This document shows, in pieces, positions 26,737 through 34,808 of a stretch of 64,000 nt of DNA; positions within the stretch are counted from its first letter, which is position 1; each line of letters starts with the position of its first letter. Source of the stretch: Microvirga sp. VF16 (GTDB taxonomy: Bacteria; Pseudomonadota; Alphaproteobacteria; Rhizobiales; Beijerinckiaceae); the NCBI RefSeq assembly GCF_016864375.1, contig NZ_CP069354.1, forward strand, positions 3,507,501 through 3,571,500, in the 5' to 3' direction. Below the pieces are notes generated by a model that saw nothing but the letters and a program-made list of their open reading frames with translations, searched no databases and was not told the DNA's origin. Made by a program: the position numbers and the translations under genes.

Positions 26737-28890
26737 TTAGCCAACAACCGCCTCAGCGCGATGGTGCTTTCGCGCAATCGGCAACTCAAGCGCCGGATCG
26801 AGATCGGCTTTTTCCAATGCCACGCGGTTGTCGTGGAAGGCTGCACCGCCATAGGGTGCCACCTGATCGCCGCCGGTGAGCGTATTGATGCCCCGCCCGT
26901 AAGGGTGGGCCGCGTTGGGCCAGATACCCTCGGCGATCAGCACGCCGCGCCGCACGCCGTCGAAGAGCTTGGCGCGCAAGAAGACTTCGCCGCGATGGTT
27001 CTTCAGCTTCACCCAATCGCCGTCGGCGATGCCTTGAGGATGCGCATCGAGCGGGTGAATCATCACCTCGGGCCGCCGCTCCTTGTCGAGGGAGGTCGGG
27101 GTTTCCGTGAAGCTGGAATTGAGGAAGTTGCGGGCCGGGCTCGTGGCGAGGCGGAACGGATATTCCTCGGTCGCCGCTTCGATCACGCCCCAATGGTCGG
27201 GCAAGGCCGGCATGCTGGCCCAGGGGCCCATTGCGCCGTTGTTGTAGGACGGTACCTTCGTCCAATCGGGCTTGAAGCGAAACTTGCCGTCCGGATAGCC
27301 GAAACCGTTGAGGAAATGCGCGTCCTCGAAGGGCGGCTGTGCGTCGAAATGAACGTGAGCCTCCAGGTTCTCGAGCGAGCCCCAGCCGGAGTTTTGCAGC
27401 GTCCAGTCGATGATCTCGCGCGGCTCCATGGCGAAACCACGATGCTCGGCACCGAGGCGTTCGGCGAGGCCGCGAAAAACCTCGTGGTTCGAGCGGCACT
27501 CGCCCGGCGGGTCGATGAGCTTGGGTCCGACCTGGAAATGCTGATGCCCGCCGCCGGAATAGAGATCGTCGTGCTCCATGAACATGGTCGCGGGCAGCAC
27601 GATATCGGCCATGAGCGCCGTCTCGGTCATGAACTGCTCATGGACGCAGACGAAAAGATCCTCCCGAGCAAAACCTCGCTTCACCAACTCCTGCTCAGGG
27701 GCGACCGAGACCGGGTTGGTGTTCTGGATCAGCATCGCCTTGACCGGCGGGCCATTGTAGAGCGCCTCGGCGTCACCTGTGAGAACGCGGCCGATCTGCG
27801 ACTGGTCGAGAATGCGGATGCTTTTGTCGATGGCGTCATGGCCCTCGATCAGTGCCTTGTTCCAATGGAAGATGCCGCTGTTGGAATGAAGCGCACCGCC
27901 GCCCTCAACTTGCCAGGCGCCCGTCACGGCCGGGATGGAAAGCGCTGCGTGCATGTTGACCACGCCATTGCGCTGGCGGCCGAAGCCGAAGCCGAGGCGG
28001 AAGTACGTGCGCTTGGTCGTGCCCACGAGCTTCGCGAAGGCTTCGATCTCCTCCACAGACAGGCCTGTGATGGCCGAGGCCCAGGCCGGATCGCGCGTGC
28101 GCAGATGCTCTTCGAGCTCGCGCGGATGATCGGTGTAGCGCTCCAGATAATCCCGGTCCGCCAGACCGTCGCGGAAGAGCACATGCATCACCGCGCAGGC
28201 AAGCGCGCCATCGGTGCCCGGCTTCACCAGCAGCGCCATGTCGGCCTGCTTCATGGTGGCATTATTGTAGATGTCGATGGCGACGATCTTGGCGCCGCGC
28301 TCCTTGCGGGCCTTCATCGCGTGGGTCATCACGTTGACCTGGGTGTGAACCGGGTTCGTGCCCCAGATCACGATGCAGTCGGACGCCGCCATCTCGCGCG
28401 GGTCGGCTCCCCGCAGATGACCGGTACCGGCCACATAGCCGGTCCAGCTCATGGCCGTGCAGATGGTGGAATACTGGCCGGAATACTTCTTCACATGGCG
28501 CAGGCGGTTGATGCCGTCGCGCATCACATAGCCCATGGTGCCGGCATAGTAGTAGGGCCAGACGGATTCCGAGCCGAACTCCCGCTCTGCCTCCAGGAAC
28601 TTACTTGCCACGATGTCGAGCGCCTCGTCCCAGGAGATGCGCTCGAACGATCCTGAGCCCTTCGGACCCGTGCGCTTCATCGGATAGAGCAGCCGGTCCG
28701 GATTGTGGATGCGCTCCGCATAACGCGCCACCTTCGCGCAAATCACGCCGGCCGTGTAGGTGTTGGACTTCGCCCCGTGTACGCGCCCGATACTGCGCCC
28801 GTCGATCACCTCGACTTCGAGGGAGCAGACCGAGGGGCAATCATGGGGGCAGACGGAGGCGCGGCGTTCGATGCGGGGAGCTTGGTTCAT
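26737..28890 (-). CDS. Molybdopterin-dependent oxidoreductase with [4Fe-4S] site
   Basis: A member of the DMSO reductase/formate dehydrogenase superfamily, about 717 residues. The N-terminal cluster motif CPHDCPSVC with a fourth Cys in GVICAKVARYAERIH marks a [4Fe-4S] site. Bis-MGD-binding segments follow (VIWGTNPVHTQVNVM, MLIQNTNPVSV). The C-terminal nucleotide-binding domain is seen around HRGEVFLRAKL. No twin-arginine signal is visible, so it is likely cytoplasmic. The start at 28890 (MNQAPRIERR) is by family resemblance; upstream in-frame starts include a terminator hairpin. The substrate cannot be told, and no partner subunit lies nearby. Confidence 0.88.
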   Translation of the reverse strand: MNQAPRIERRASVCPHDCPSVCSLEVEVIDGRSIGRVHGAKSNTYTAGVICAKVARYAERIHNPDRLLYPMKRTGPKGSGSFERISWDEALDIVASKFLEAEREFGSESVWPYYYAGTMGYVMRDGINRLRHVKKYSGQYSTICTAMSWTGYVAGTGHLRGADPREMAASDCIVIWGTNPVHTQVNVMTHAMKARKERGAKIVAIDIYNNATMKQADMALLVKPGTDGALACAVMHVLFRDGLADRDYLERYTDHPRELEEHLRTRDPAWASAITGLSVEEIEAFAKLVGTTKRTYFRLGFGFGRQRNGVVNMHAALSIPAVTGAWQVEGGGALHSNSGIFHWNKALIEGHDAIDKSIRILDQSQIGRVLTGDAEALYNGPPVKAMLIQNTNPVSVAPEQELVKRGFAREDLFVCVHEQFMTETALMADIVLPATMFMEHDDLYSGGGHQHFQVGPKLIDPPGECRSNHEVFRGLAERLGAEHRGFAMEPREIIDWTLQNSGWGSLENLEAHVHFDAQPPFEDAHFLNGFGYPDGKFRFKPDWTKVPSYNNGAMGPWASMPALPDHWGVIEAATEEYPFRLATSPARNFLNSSFTETPTSLDKERRPEVMIHPLDAHPQGIADGDWVKLKNHRGEVFLRAKLFDGVRRGVLIAEGIWPNAAHPYGRGINTLTGGDQVAPYGGAAFHDNRVALEKADLDPALELPIARKHHRAEAVVG

Positions 28891-28924
28891 GGCGGGCGCA
28901 TGATGGGGGAAAGGGCCGGAAATG

Positions 28925-28950
28925 AAAAGGCCGCCCGGAGGCGGCCTTTT
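28925..28950 (-). terminator. Rho-independent terminator downstream of ndk
   Basis: Eleven-base arms aaaaggccgcc / ggcggcctttt enclose a cgga loop. The T run is present on both strands, so it could act bidirectionally. It ends the ndk transcript just before the oxidoreductase gene. Confidence 0.75.
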
Positions 28951-28961
28951 GATCTTGATGT

Positions 28962-29056
28962 CATTCCCGGCCGGAGCGTAGCGGAGGGGAAGGGAATCCA
29001 CCCATACGCTTCCAGCCATGGATCCCTTCCCAGCCCTCGCGGGCCGCCGGGGATGA
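28962..29056. repeat. Intergenic repeat between ndk and oxidoreductase genes
   Basis: An extended imperfect palindrome carries gtcattcccggccggagcg at one end and ggccgccggggatgac at the other. It is related to the other gap repeats but with longer, less perfect arms. Confidence 0.6.
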
Positions 29057-29066
29057 CAGCGGCGCG

Positions 29067-29489
<423 letters not shown>

Positions 29490-29647
29490 GACAACTCGCT
29501 TTGATTTGAGATGGGAAATGATGAGGTGCGGCGCTTATAGCGGCGAGCCCCTCTGCCCTCAAGCGCCTTTTGCCCCTGCCCGCTTGGAAACCTTAACCGC
29601 CTCCCCTAATCTCTCCCTCTGATCGGCCCGGTGAAGGCCGACATAGC

Positions 29648-29756
29648 GCATCGTGCGGAAAAGTGGACCCGGTTTTCCGCGTAGACGATGCGCCACTTTA
29701 GGGATGAGCCTCGAATGGATCCCAAAAGTGGTGTCCACTTTTGGGTCCGAGGCTCT
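29648..29756. repeat. Two further palindromic repeats of a different family
   Basis: The first unit is gcggaaaa-gtggacccgg-ttttccgc inside gcatcgt/acgatgc arms (about 29648-29690). The second pairs ccaaaagtgg with ccacttttgg inside gagcctcg/cgaggctc arms (about 29707-29756). Both sit directly upstream of the DUF2147 gene and differ from the ccgg-rich family elsewhere. Confidence 0.75.
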
Positions 29757-29770
29757 GGAGGGAGTTTCTA

Positions 29771-30175
29771 ATGAAACCAGTGATCCTTGCCGCCGTCGGC
29801 CTTGCCCTGCTCAGCGTCCCGGCCATGGCCCAATCCGCTGATCCGAGCGGGACCTGGCTCACTCAGAGCGGCGATACCCGCGTGCGGATCGCCAAATGCG
29901 GAGCCGCCCTTTGTGGGACTATCGTGTCCTCGACCTACCAGAAAGATACGAACAACGCAGATCCGAAGCTGCGGGACCGCAACATCGTCGGCGTCCAGAT
30001 GATATCCGATATCAGGCCATCCAGTGATGGCTATAGCGGCCAGCTCTACAACCCCCAGGACGGCAAGACCTATACGGGCAAACTCAAGGTGATGACCCCG
30101 AACACCCTGCAGCTCTCCGGCTGCGTCCTCGGCGGCCTGATCTGCCGGTCCCAGACCTGGACGAAGGCGAATTGA
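29771..30175 (+). CDS. DUF2147-family exported protein
   Basis: A 134-residue protein with a clear signal peptide (MKPVILAAVGLALLSVPAMA, cut after AQA-like site). The mature domain begins with SADPSGTWLTQSGDTRVRIA and contains GKTYTGKLKVM and LGGLICRSQTW, typical of DUF2147. The fold is a lipocalin-like beta barrel; the function is unknown. The ATG at 29771 follows an excellent GGAGGGA. Four cysteines could form two periplasmic disulfides. The repeat upstream may limit or contain its promoter. Confidence 0.88.
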   Translation: MKPVILAAVGLALLSVPAMAQSADPSGTWLTQSGDTRVRIAKCGAALCGTIVSSTYQKDTNNADPKLRDRNIVGVQMISDIRPSSDGYSGQLYNPQDGKTYTGKLKVMTPNTLQLSGCVLGGLICRSQTWTKAN

Positions 30176-30189
30176 GGCCCTGACCGAAT

Positions 30190-30296
30190 GCCGTCATCCC
30201 GGGACTGCGCAGCAGAACCCGGGATCGCCAGACCAGAATGGTGCTGTCCTGGAGACGATCCCGGATCTTCGCTGCGCTCCGTCCGGGATGACCATC
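30190..30296. repeat. Intergenic palindromic repeats between convergent genes
   Basis: One unit pairs gtcatcccggg with cccgggatc (about 30191-30226). A second pairs gatcccggatc with gtccgggatgacc (about 30258-30295). The two are of the same families as at 9590 and 45150. Confidence 0.75.
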
Positions 30297-30302
30297 TAGA
30301 GG

Positions 30303-31010
30303 TTACCGCGCCCGCTGACCGAACAGCACGGCCTGGACCTTCGGGTCCGTCAGGTCGGTCTTCTCGCGGTCCTCGAAACTCACCGCGATGCCACGCTGGA
30401 CCGCCGGGCGGGCGAGGACGGTCTCCAACCAGCGCTTGGCATGGGGGAACTCGTCGATGTTCTGGCCCTGGCGCTCCCAGAGCTTCGCCCAAGGCGCGAT
30501 GGCCATGTCGGCGATGGAATAATCGCCGGCCACGAATTCCCGGTCGGCGAGGCGCTTGTTCAGCACGCCATAGAGGCGGTTGGTCTCGTTGGTGTAGCGG
30601 TCGATGGCGTAGGGTACCTGTTCCGGCGCGTAGATGCGGAAATGGTGCGTCTGGCCGAGCATGGGGCCGAAGCCACCCATCTGCCAGAACAGCCATTGAT
30701 CGACCTCGACCCGACCCCGCTCGTCCTGCGGATAGAACTTGCCCGTCTTGCGGCCGAGATATTGCAGGATGGCACCGGACTCGAACACGGAGATCGGCTC
30801 ATGACCCGGCCCGTCGTGGTCGACGATGGCTGGCATCTTGTTGTTGGGCGAGATCGCCAGGAACTCAGGCGTGAACTGGTCACCCTTGCCGATATTGACC
30901 GGGTGGATCGCGTAAGGCAGCCCGCATTCCTCGAGCATGATGGTGATTTTCCATCCGTTCGGGGTCGGCCAGTAATAGAGATCGATCGGGTGCTGCACGG
31001 AAGCCGCCAT
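30303..31010 (-). CDS. yfcG: Glutathione S-transferase, YfcG/Nu class
   Basis: This predicted disulfide-bond oxidoreductase uses glutathione and has GSH-dependent peroxidase-like activity. The 235-residue protein matches the YfcG pattern: TPNGWKITIMLEE near the N-terminus with the key Thr-Pro-Asn, then ISPNNKMPAIVD, the ESGAILQYL thioredoxin-fold end, and GGFGPMLGQTHHF in the helical domain. There is no catalytic cysteine near the active site, as expected for this class. It stands alone, convergent with the DUF2147 gene. Confidence 0.85.
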   Translation of the reverse strand: MAASVQHPIDLYYWPTPNGWKITIMLEECGLPYAIHPVNIGKGDQFTPEFLAISPNNKMPAIVDHDGPGHEPISVFESGAILQYLGRKTGKFYPQDERGRVEVDQWLFWQMGGFGPMLGQTHHFRIYAPEQVPYAIDRYTNETNRLYGVLNKRLADREFVAGDYSIADMAIAPWAKLWERQGQNIDEFPHAKRWLETVLARPAVQRGIAVSFEDREKTDLTDPKVQAVLFGQRAR

Positions 31011-31198
31011 GAAAAGCCTCTTCTTGCGGGTCGACAGGGGTCGGTGACTGGACGTTAAGACATAAGATCGGGGCTGGCACCAGCGCCTGCAATGAAATTC
31101 CGTGGAAACGATGCATGGCTGCCCCCAAGGCCTTGCATGTTTTACTGTTTCAGATGAGATATCCTGTGACGCTCAAAAGCGCCCAGGGGGATCCGATC

Positions 31199-31450
31199 AT
31201 GAACCGAATTGTGAGCTCCGCTCTCGCCGCCGCTTTGGCCTTGTCCACGGCCGGCGCCGTTCAGGCCGCCGCCGAGACGAAGCCGAAGAAGGAGCCGACC
31301 GCCGCTCAAGCAGCCGCCCGCGAGCGCATGGCCAAGTGCAGCGTGGAATGGAAGGATGCCAAGGCCGGCGGCAAGCTCGCCAAGGACGCCAAGTGGCCGA
31401 AGTTCTGGAGCGAGTGCAACACCCGCCTCAAGGGCGAAACGAAGGCCTGA
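31199..31450 (+). CDS. Small exported protein, PsiF-like
   Basis: An 83-residue protein with a signal peptide (NRIVSSALAAALALSTAGA, cut near VQA). The short basic mature part has two cysteines spaced like a PsiF repeat (AARERMAKCSVEW ... FWSECNTRLKG). PsiF is a phosphate-starvation protein of unknown role. The resemblance here is in spacing and composition and is only moderate. ATG 31199 follows GGGGGA; the longer frame from 31115 is unlikely. Confidence 0.65.
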   Translation: MNRIVSSALAAALALSTAGAVQAAAETKPKKEPTAAQAAARERMAKCSVEWKDAKAGGKLAKDAKWPKFWSECNTRLKGETKA

Positions 31451-31465
31451 GGCATCACGATTTCC

Positions 31466-31586
31466 GCGTCATCCCGGGGCCGCGCAGCGGAGCCCGGGAT
31501 CCATAACCGCTGACAATGTAGAATAGAGCGAGACGCCCCACTTTTAAGCGTCGTGTTTATGGATCCCCGCCTTCGCGGGGATGACA
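31466..31586. repeat. Intergenic palindromic repeats
   Basis: Two units, gtcatcccgggg...cccgggatccat (about 31468-31505) and gatccccgcc-ttcg-cggggatgac (about 31560-31585), are linked by sequence carrying cattgt and gtcgtg. The arrangement resembles 9640-9740 and 45210-45320 in mirror image. Confidence 0.75.
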
Positions 31587-31606
31587 GTGAGGTTTCCGCC
31601 AGCCCT

Positions 31607-32065
31607 TCAGAGCTTCTTCTTGAACCCCTCATGGCTGCGGGCGAAGCCCAGGCGCTCATAGAAGCGATGAGCGTCCTTGCGGGTCTTGTTGGAGGTCAGC
31701 TCCATCGCCCTCGCCCCATGGGTGCGGGCATGGTCCTCCGCAAAGGCGATCATCTGCGCGCCGATGCCTCCCGAGCGCCGCGCCGCCTTCACCTTCACAC
31801 TTTCCACCTTCACGCGCATGGCTCCGCGCCCGGTAAGGTTGGGGATGTAGGTGAGTTGGAACGTGCCGACGACTTCGTCACCATCGATAGCGACGAAAAG
31901 CCTGTTGTCGGGGCTTCGTTGAATGGCCGCGAAGGCGGCCTCATAGGCGGGTCGGGTCTCGGGTGACCAGACATCGCCGTGAGAACCGAGTTCGTCCTCC
32001 TCGTGCAGGCGGATGATCGCTTCGAGATCACCGGCCTGCGCTTCGCGGATCGACAGAGCGCTCAT
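31607..32065 (-). CDS. GNAT family N-acetyltransferase
   Basis: A 152-residue acetyl-CoA-dependent acetyltransferase. The acyl-CoA-binding motif is VKAARRSGGIGAQMI and the C-terminal region has the usual KDAHRFYERLGF. The substrate is unknown. Its ATG (preceded by AGGTGG) overlaps the upstream glutathione-transferase stop by four bases (ATGA), so the two are coupled. The long upstream extension of the frame is a shadow of that neighbour. Confidence 0.88.
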   Translation of the reverse strand: MSALSIREAQAGDLEAIIRLHEEDELGSHGDVWSPETRPAYEAAFAAIQRSPDNRLFVAIDGDEVVGTFQLTYIPNLTGRGAMRVKVESVKVKAARRSGGIGAQMIAFAEDHARTHGARAMELTSNKTRKDAHRFYERLGFARSHEGFKKKL

Positions 32066-32703
32066 GCCGCCACCTGGGATTCCATCGGCAGCAGATCCGC
32101 ACGCGCCTTGAAGCCGGGCAAAGCCTCGATGCGCTTCGCCCATGTGCTCACCCGAGGAAATTCGGCGAGGTCGATCCCCGCCTCGCCGGCGAAAGTCACG
32201 ACGCCGTAGATGTCGATATCGGCAATGGTCACACCCTCACCGACCAGCCAGTCGCGGCCCGCAAGATGACTTTCCAGAACGCCCAAGGCGCTCTTGGCCG
32301 CCTGGATGCAATCCTCCACCACTTCGGCAGGAGCCTTGCGGAACCCCGCTTTGACCACGCGAGCCTTGTACAAGGGCGCAGCGAGGCGGTCGAAATCCCA
32401 ATACATCCACTCGCGCACCTGCAGGCGCTCGTCGAGATTGGCGCCGCCGAAGCGGCTCGTCATGTCGGCGAGATATTCCAGGATCGCTGCCGACTGGCAC
32501 AGATGGCGCCCATTGTTCCGGTCGATCAGCAGGGGCACCTGACCATAGCGCTGCCGGGACAGATGGGGAGGCTGCTTGTGCTCGCCTTCCATCATGTTCA
32601 CGTGCACGTAATCGAACGGTTCGCCCATGAGCGACAGGGTGAGAGCGACCTTGTAGGTCGGCCCCGAATAGGCAAATCCGTGGAGTTCGAAGCGCGCCGG
32701 CAT
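32062..32703 (-). CDS. Glutathione S-transferase family protein
   Basis: A 213-residue cytoplasmic protein with an N-terminal thioredoxin-like half (HGFAYSGPTYKVALTL; the QVPLLIDRN cis-proline loop; QSAAILEYLAD for glutathione gamma-Glu binding). A helical C-terminal half has the N-capping motif LVGEGVTIADIDIYG. The substrate is unknown. It is the first gene of a two-gene unit with the GNAT enzyme. It is distinct from the YfcG-type enzyme 1.4 kb away. Confidence 0.88.
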   Translation of the reverse strand: MPARFELHGFAYSGPTYKVALTLSLMGEPFDYVHVNMMEGEHKQPPHLSRQRYGQVPLLIDRNNGRHLCQSAAILEYLADMTSRFGGANLDERLQVREWMYWDFDRLAAPLYKARVVKAGFRKAPAEVVEDCIQAAKSALGVLESHLAGRDWLVGEGVTIADIDIYGVVTFAGEAGIDLAEFPRVSTWAKRIEALPGFKARADLLPMESQVAA

Positions 32704-32797
32704 GATGTGTGCCCCTGTGAGATAATTCTGTGGCCCGGGAACCTAGTCGATTGTCTCTTTCTCGGGAAGGAGCAGAATCTCATCAACGGGGGATGTC

Positions 32798-33217
32798 ATG
32801 GCCAGCATGGAACGAGAGCGGAAACTGTTGCAGCAGAGTGTGGCCATCGTGGCCACTCTTCCCGTCGCCACGGGGCTCTACGGTGTCCTGTTCGGGCAGG
32901 CGCTCACGGGGGATGCGGTGTCGATTTCGGCGGAAAGCCATTTCCGCTTCATGTCCGGCCTTCTCCTCGGCATCGGTCTCTGTTTCTGGAGCACCCTACC
33001 CTCCATCGAGATCAGGACTGGCCGTTTCCGGCTTTTAACCCTGCTCGTCGTCATTGGGGGCTTGAGCCGATTGATCGGCCTAGGGCTGACCGGTCTGCCC
33101 TCGTTCTTCATGATCGGCGGCCTGTTCGTGGAACTCGTCGTCGCGCCGGTGCTGTGCCTATGGCAGACGCGTGTCGCCAATCTCTACGCCGAGGAATACG
33201 GGGTCGCGGAGGCGTAA
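32798..33217 (+). CDS. DUF4345-type small membrane protein
   Basis: A 139-residue protein with four hydrophobic segments (about 13-30, 45-62, 75-95 and 105-125). The ESHFRFMSGLLLGIG and LIGLGLTGLP regions are typical of DUF4345. Function is unknown. Start ATG has GGGGGATG upstream. The last 19 bases including the stop codon are duplicated in tandem directly downstream. Confidence 0.8.
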   Translation: MASMERERKLLQQSVAIVATLPVATGLYGVLFGQALTGDAVSISAESHFRFMSGLLLGIGLCFWSTLPSIEIRTGRFRLLTLLVVIGGLSRLIGLGLTGLPSFFMIGGLFVELVVAPVLCLWQTRVANLYAEEYGVAEA

Positions 33218-33236
33218 CGGGGTCGCGGAGGCGTAA
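33199..33236 (+). repeat. 19-bp perfect tandem duplication across a stop codon
   Basis: The unit cggggtcgcggaggcgtaa occurs twice head to tail (33199-33217 and 33218-33236). The first copy carries the DUF4345 stop and the second carries the same stop again out of use. It looks like a recent slippage or duplication event. Confidence 0.9.
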
Positions 33237-33284
33237 GCCTTCGCTCGACCTCAAAGTCCGACTCATGTTCCGCGAGCCCGCATC

Positions 33285-33386
33285 CAGAGGGCCGAAGGCG
33301 GCGTCTCGAAGGACGGGAGCGCCTCCAGAGCACGCTGGATCCTCCTTCGAGACGCCTGCTGCGCAGGCTCCTCAGGATGAGGCAGA
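33285..33386. repeat. Intergenic repeat (ccttcgagacgcc family)
   Basis: The segment cctccttcgagacgcctgct, then a cgcaggctcctcaggatgagg arm, forms an imperfect stem. A partial inverted copy (ggcggcgtctcgaagga) lies about 50 bases upstream. It lies between the DUF4345 gene and rcnR. Confidence 0.6.
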
Positions 33387-33434
33387 GTTAGATGCGCCCC
33401 TCCAAGAATACACTCGACCGGACCGCCTGAACCC

Positions 33435-33463
33435 TCGACAAATATAGGGTACCCCCCTATACT
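33435..33463 (+). promoter_or_regulatory. rcnRA promoter with RcnR-type operator
   Basis: TCGACA (33435-33440) and TATACT (33458-33463) are 17 bases apart, a good promoter. The spacer and -10 box carry the palindrome TATAGGGTACCCCCCTATA (33443-33461). This G/C-tract with flanking TA-rich arms is the style of CsoR/RcnR family operators. Binding by the downstream RcnR would block RNA polymerase until Ni or Co is present. Confidence 0.65.
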
Positions 33464-33482
33464 ATGGTTAAAGGAAATCGAG

Positions 33483-33755
33483 ATGTCTCACACCATTCAG
33501 GCCAAAACGAAGCTGCTCGCTCGCGTGCGCCGCATCCGCGGTCAGGTCGAGGCGATTGAACGGGCGCTCGAGAACGAGCTCGGCTGCGCCGACGTGCTTC
33601 AACTCGTCGCTTCTGTGCGAGGAGCCATGAACGGTCTCACGGCGGAACTCATCGAGGATCACATCCATCACCATGTGGTGGAACCGGTGCAGGAATCCGA
33701 CCGGATGCGCGGCGCCGACGAACTGATCGACGTCGTGCGCACCTATTTGAAGTAG
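33483..33755 (+). CDS. rcnR: Ni/Co-responsive repressor RcnR
   Basis: An all-helical tetrameric repressor of the CsoR/RcnR/FrmR family, 90 residues. The metal ligands of RcnR are all present by position: His3, Cys35, His60 and His64. This separates it from the formaldehyde sensor FrmR. It releases DNA when Ni(II) or Co(II) binds and derepresses the efflux gene. An operator-like palindrome overlaps its promoter just upstream, so the operon is probably autoregulated. The efflux gene follows after ten bases. Confidence 0.88.
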   Translation: MSHTIQAKTKLLARVRRIRGQVEAIERALENELGCADVLQLVASVRGAMNGLTAELIEDHIHHHVVEPVQESDRMRGADELIDVVRTYLK

Positions 33756-33765
33756 CGAGGCGGTT

Positions 33766-34593
33766 ATGCCCGATCTTGCCGGTCTCATTCAGGCGGGAGC
33801 TGCCAATCCATGGCTCTATCTTCCCGCCGCCATTCTGCTCGGCGCCCTGCACGCCTTGGAGCCTGGCCATTCCAAATCGATGATGGCAGCGTTCATCGTG
33901 GCCGTTCGGGGCACGCCGGCGCAGGCCACATTGCTCGGCATCTCGGCCGCTATCGGCCACACGATCGTCGTCTGGGCATTGGCACTGCTCGGTTTGTATT
34001 TAGGCGACAAGCTGATCCTTGATCGCGCGGAACCGTGGCTTGTCCTGCTTTCAGGACTTCTGATCATGGCTCTTGCCTTTCGCATCTTCTGGATGCTGCG
34101 GGCTATGCATCATCATGGCCATGATCATGATGACCATGGCCATGAAACTCATCACAGGGATCATGATCATCATGATCACCACCACCACGATGAACCTCGC
34201 GAACGTCTCGATGCTCACGCCGCAGCTCATGCCCACGAGGTTCGGCAACGCTTCGGCGGCAATCGGAATGTCACGAACTTTGACATCGCCTGGTTCGGCT
34301 TCACTGGTGGCCTGCTGCCCTGCCCCGCAGCCATCGCAGTGCTCCTGATCTGCCTGCAGCTGCGCGCCTTCACGCTCGGCATCAGTATGGTGGCGGCCTT
34401 CAGCATCGGGCTTGCCATCACGCTGATTGCCGTCGGTGTCTTCGCAGCCTGGGGAACACGGGTTGTGCGAGCACGATGGGCCAGGCTGGAGGAATGGGGC
34501 GAGAGGCTCCCCTATGTCTCGGCGGCGCTCGTCTTCGTGATCGGCACCATCATCGCTCTTCAGGGATTGGGGAAGCTCGGCCTTATCGCCTGA
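33766..34593 (+). CDS. rcnA: Nickel/cobalt efflux protein RcnA
   Basis: This inner-membrane exporter lowers cytoplasmic Ni and Co. The 275-residue NicO-family protein has six predicted membrane segments. HALEPGHSKSM near the N-terminus and TGGLLPCPAAIAVLL in the second half are the two family motifs. Between them is a very His/Asp-rich cytoplasmic loop (about 105-155: HHHGHDHDDHGHETHHRDHD and more) that should bind metal. The ATG follows GAGGCGG. A strong terminator ends the operon. Confidence 0.92.
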   Translation: MPDLAGLIQAGAANPWLYLPAAILLGALHALEPGHSKSMMAAFIVAVRGTPAQATLLGISAAIGHTIVVWALALLGLYLGDKLILDRAEPWLVLLSGLLIMALAFRIFWMLRAMHHHGHDHDDHGHETHHRDHDHHDHHHHDEPRERLDAHAAAHAHEVRQRFGGNRNVTNFDIAWFGFTGGLLPCPAAIAVLLICLQLRAFTLGISMVAAFSIGLAITLIAVGVFAAWGTRVVRARWARLEEWGERLPYVSAALVFVIGTIIALQGLGKLGLIA

Positions 34594-34637
34594 ACATTCG
34601 TGAGCCTCCCGAGACGAAGCTTGAGTTTATTCGATGG

Positions 34638-34675
34638 AACCGAGGCGGTATTCGTACCGCCTCGGTTCTTGTTTT
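34638..34675 (+). terminator. Rho-independent terminator of rcnRA
   Basis: A thirteen-base perfect stem (aaccgaggcggta / taccgcctcggtt) closed by a UUCG loop is followed by cttgtttt. It is one of the strongest terminators in the window. Confidence 0.9.
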
Positions 34676-34808
34676 GCTTGAAGAACGTGCCTGACTGCAC
34701 CAGCTTTGCTATCATGGGGTTGGATAATCGGAAGGTTGGCCCCCATTCCGAGCCTGAGCGTTCCGAGATCGTCCATTGCAAGTTCGCACCTCTTAAGAAG
34801 GCTGCACC

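Noticed and set aside
32266..33447. Plus-strand frame of 393 codons across GST, DUF4345 and the gap
   Set aside because: It runs antisense to the GST gene and out of frame through DUF4345, with a shadow-like composition.
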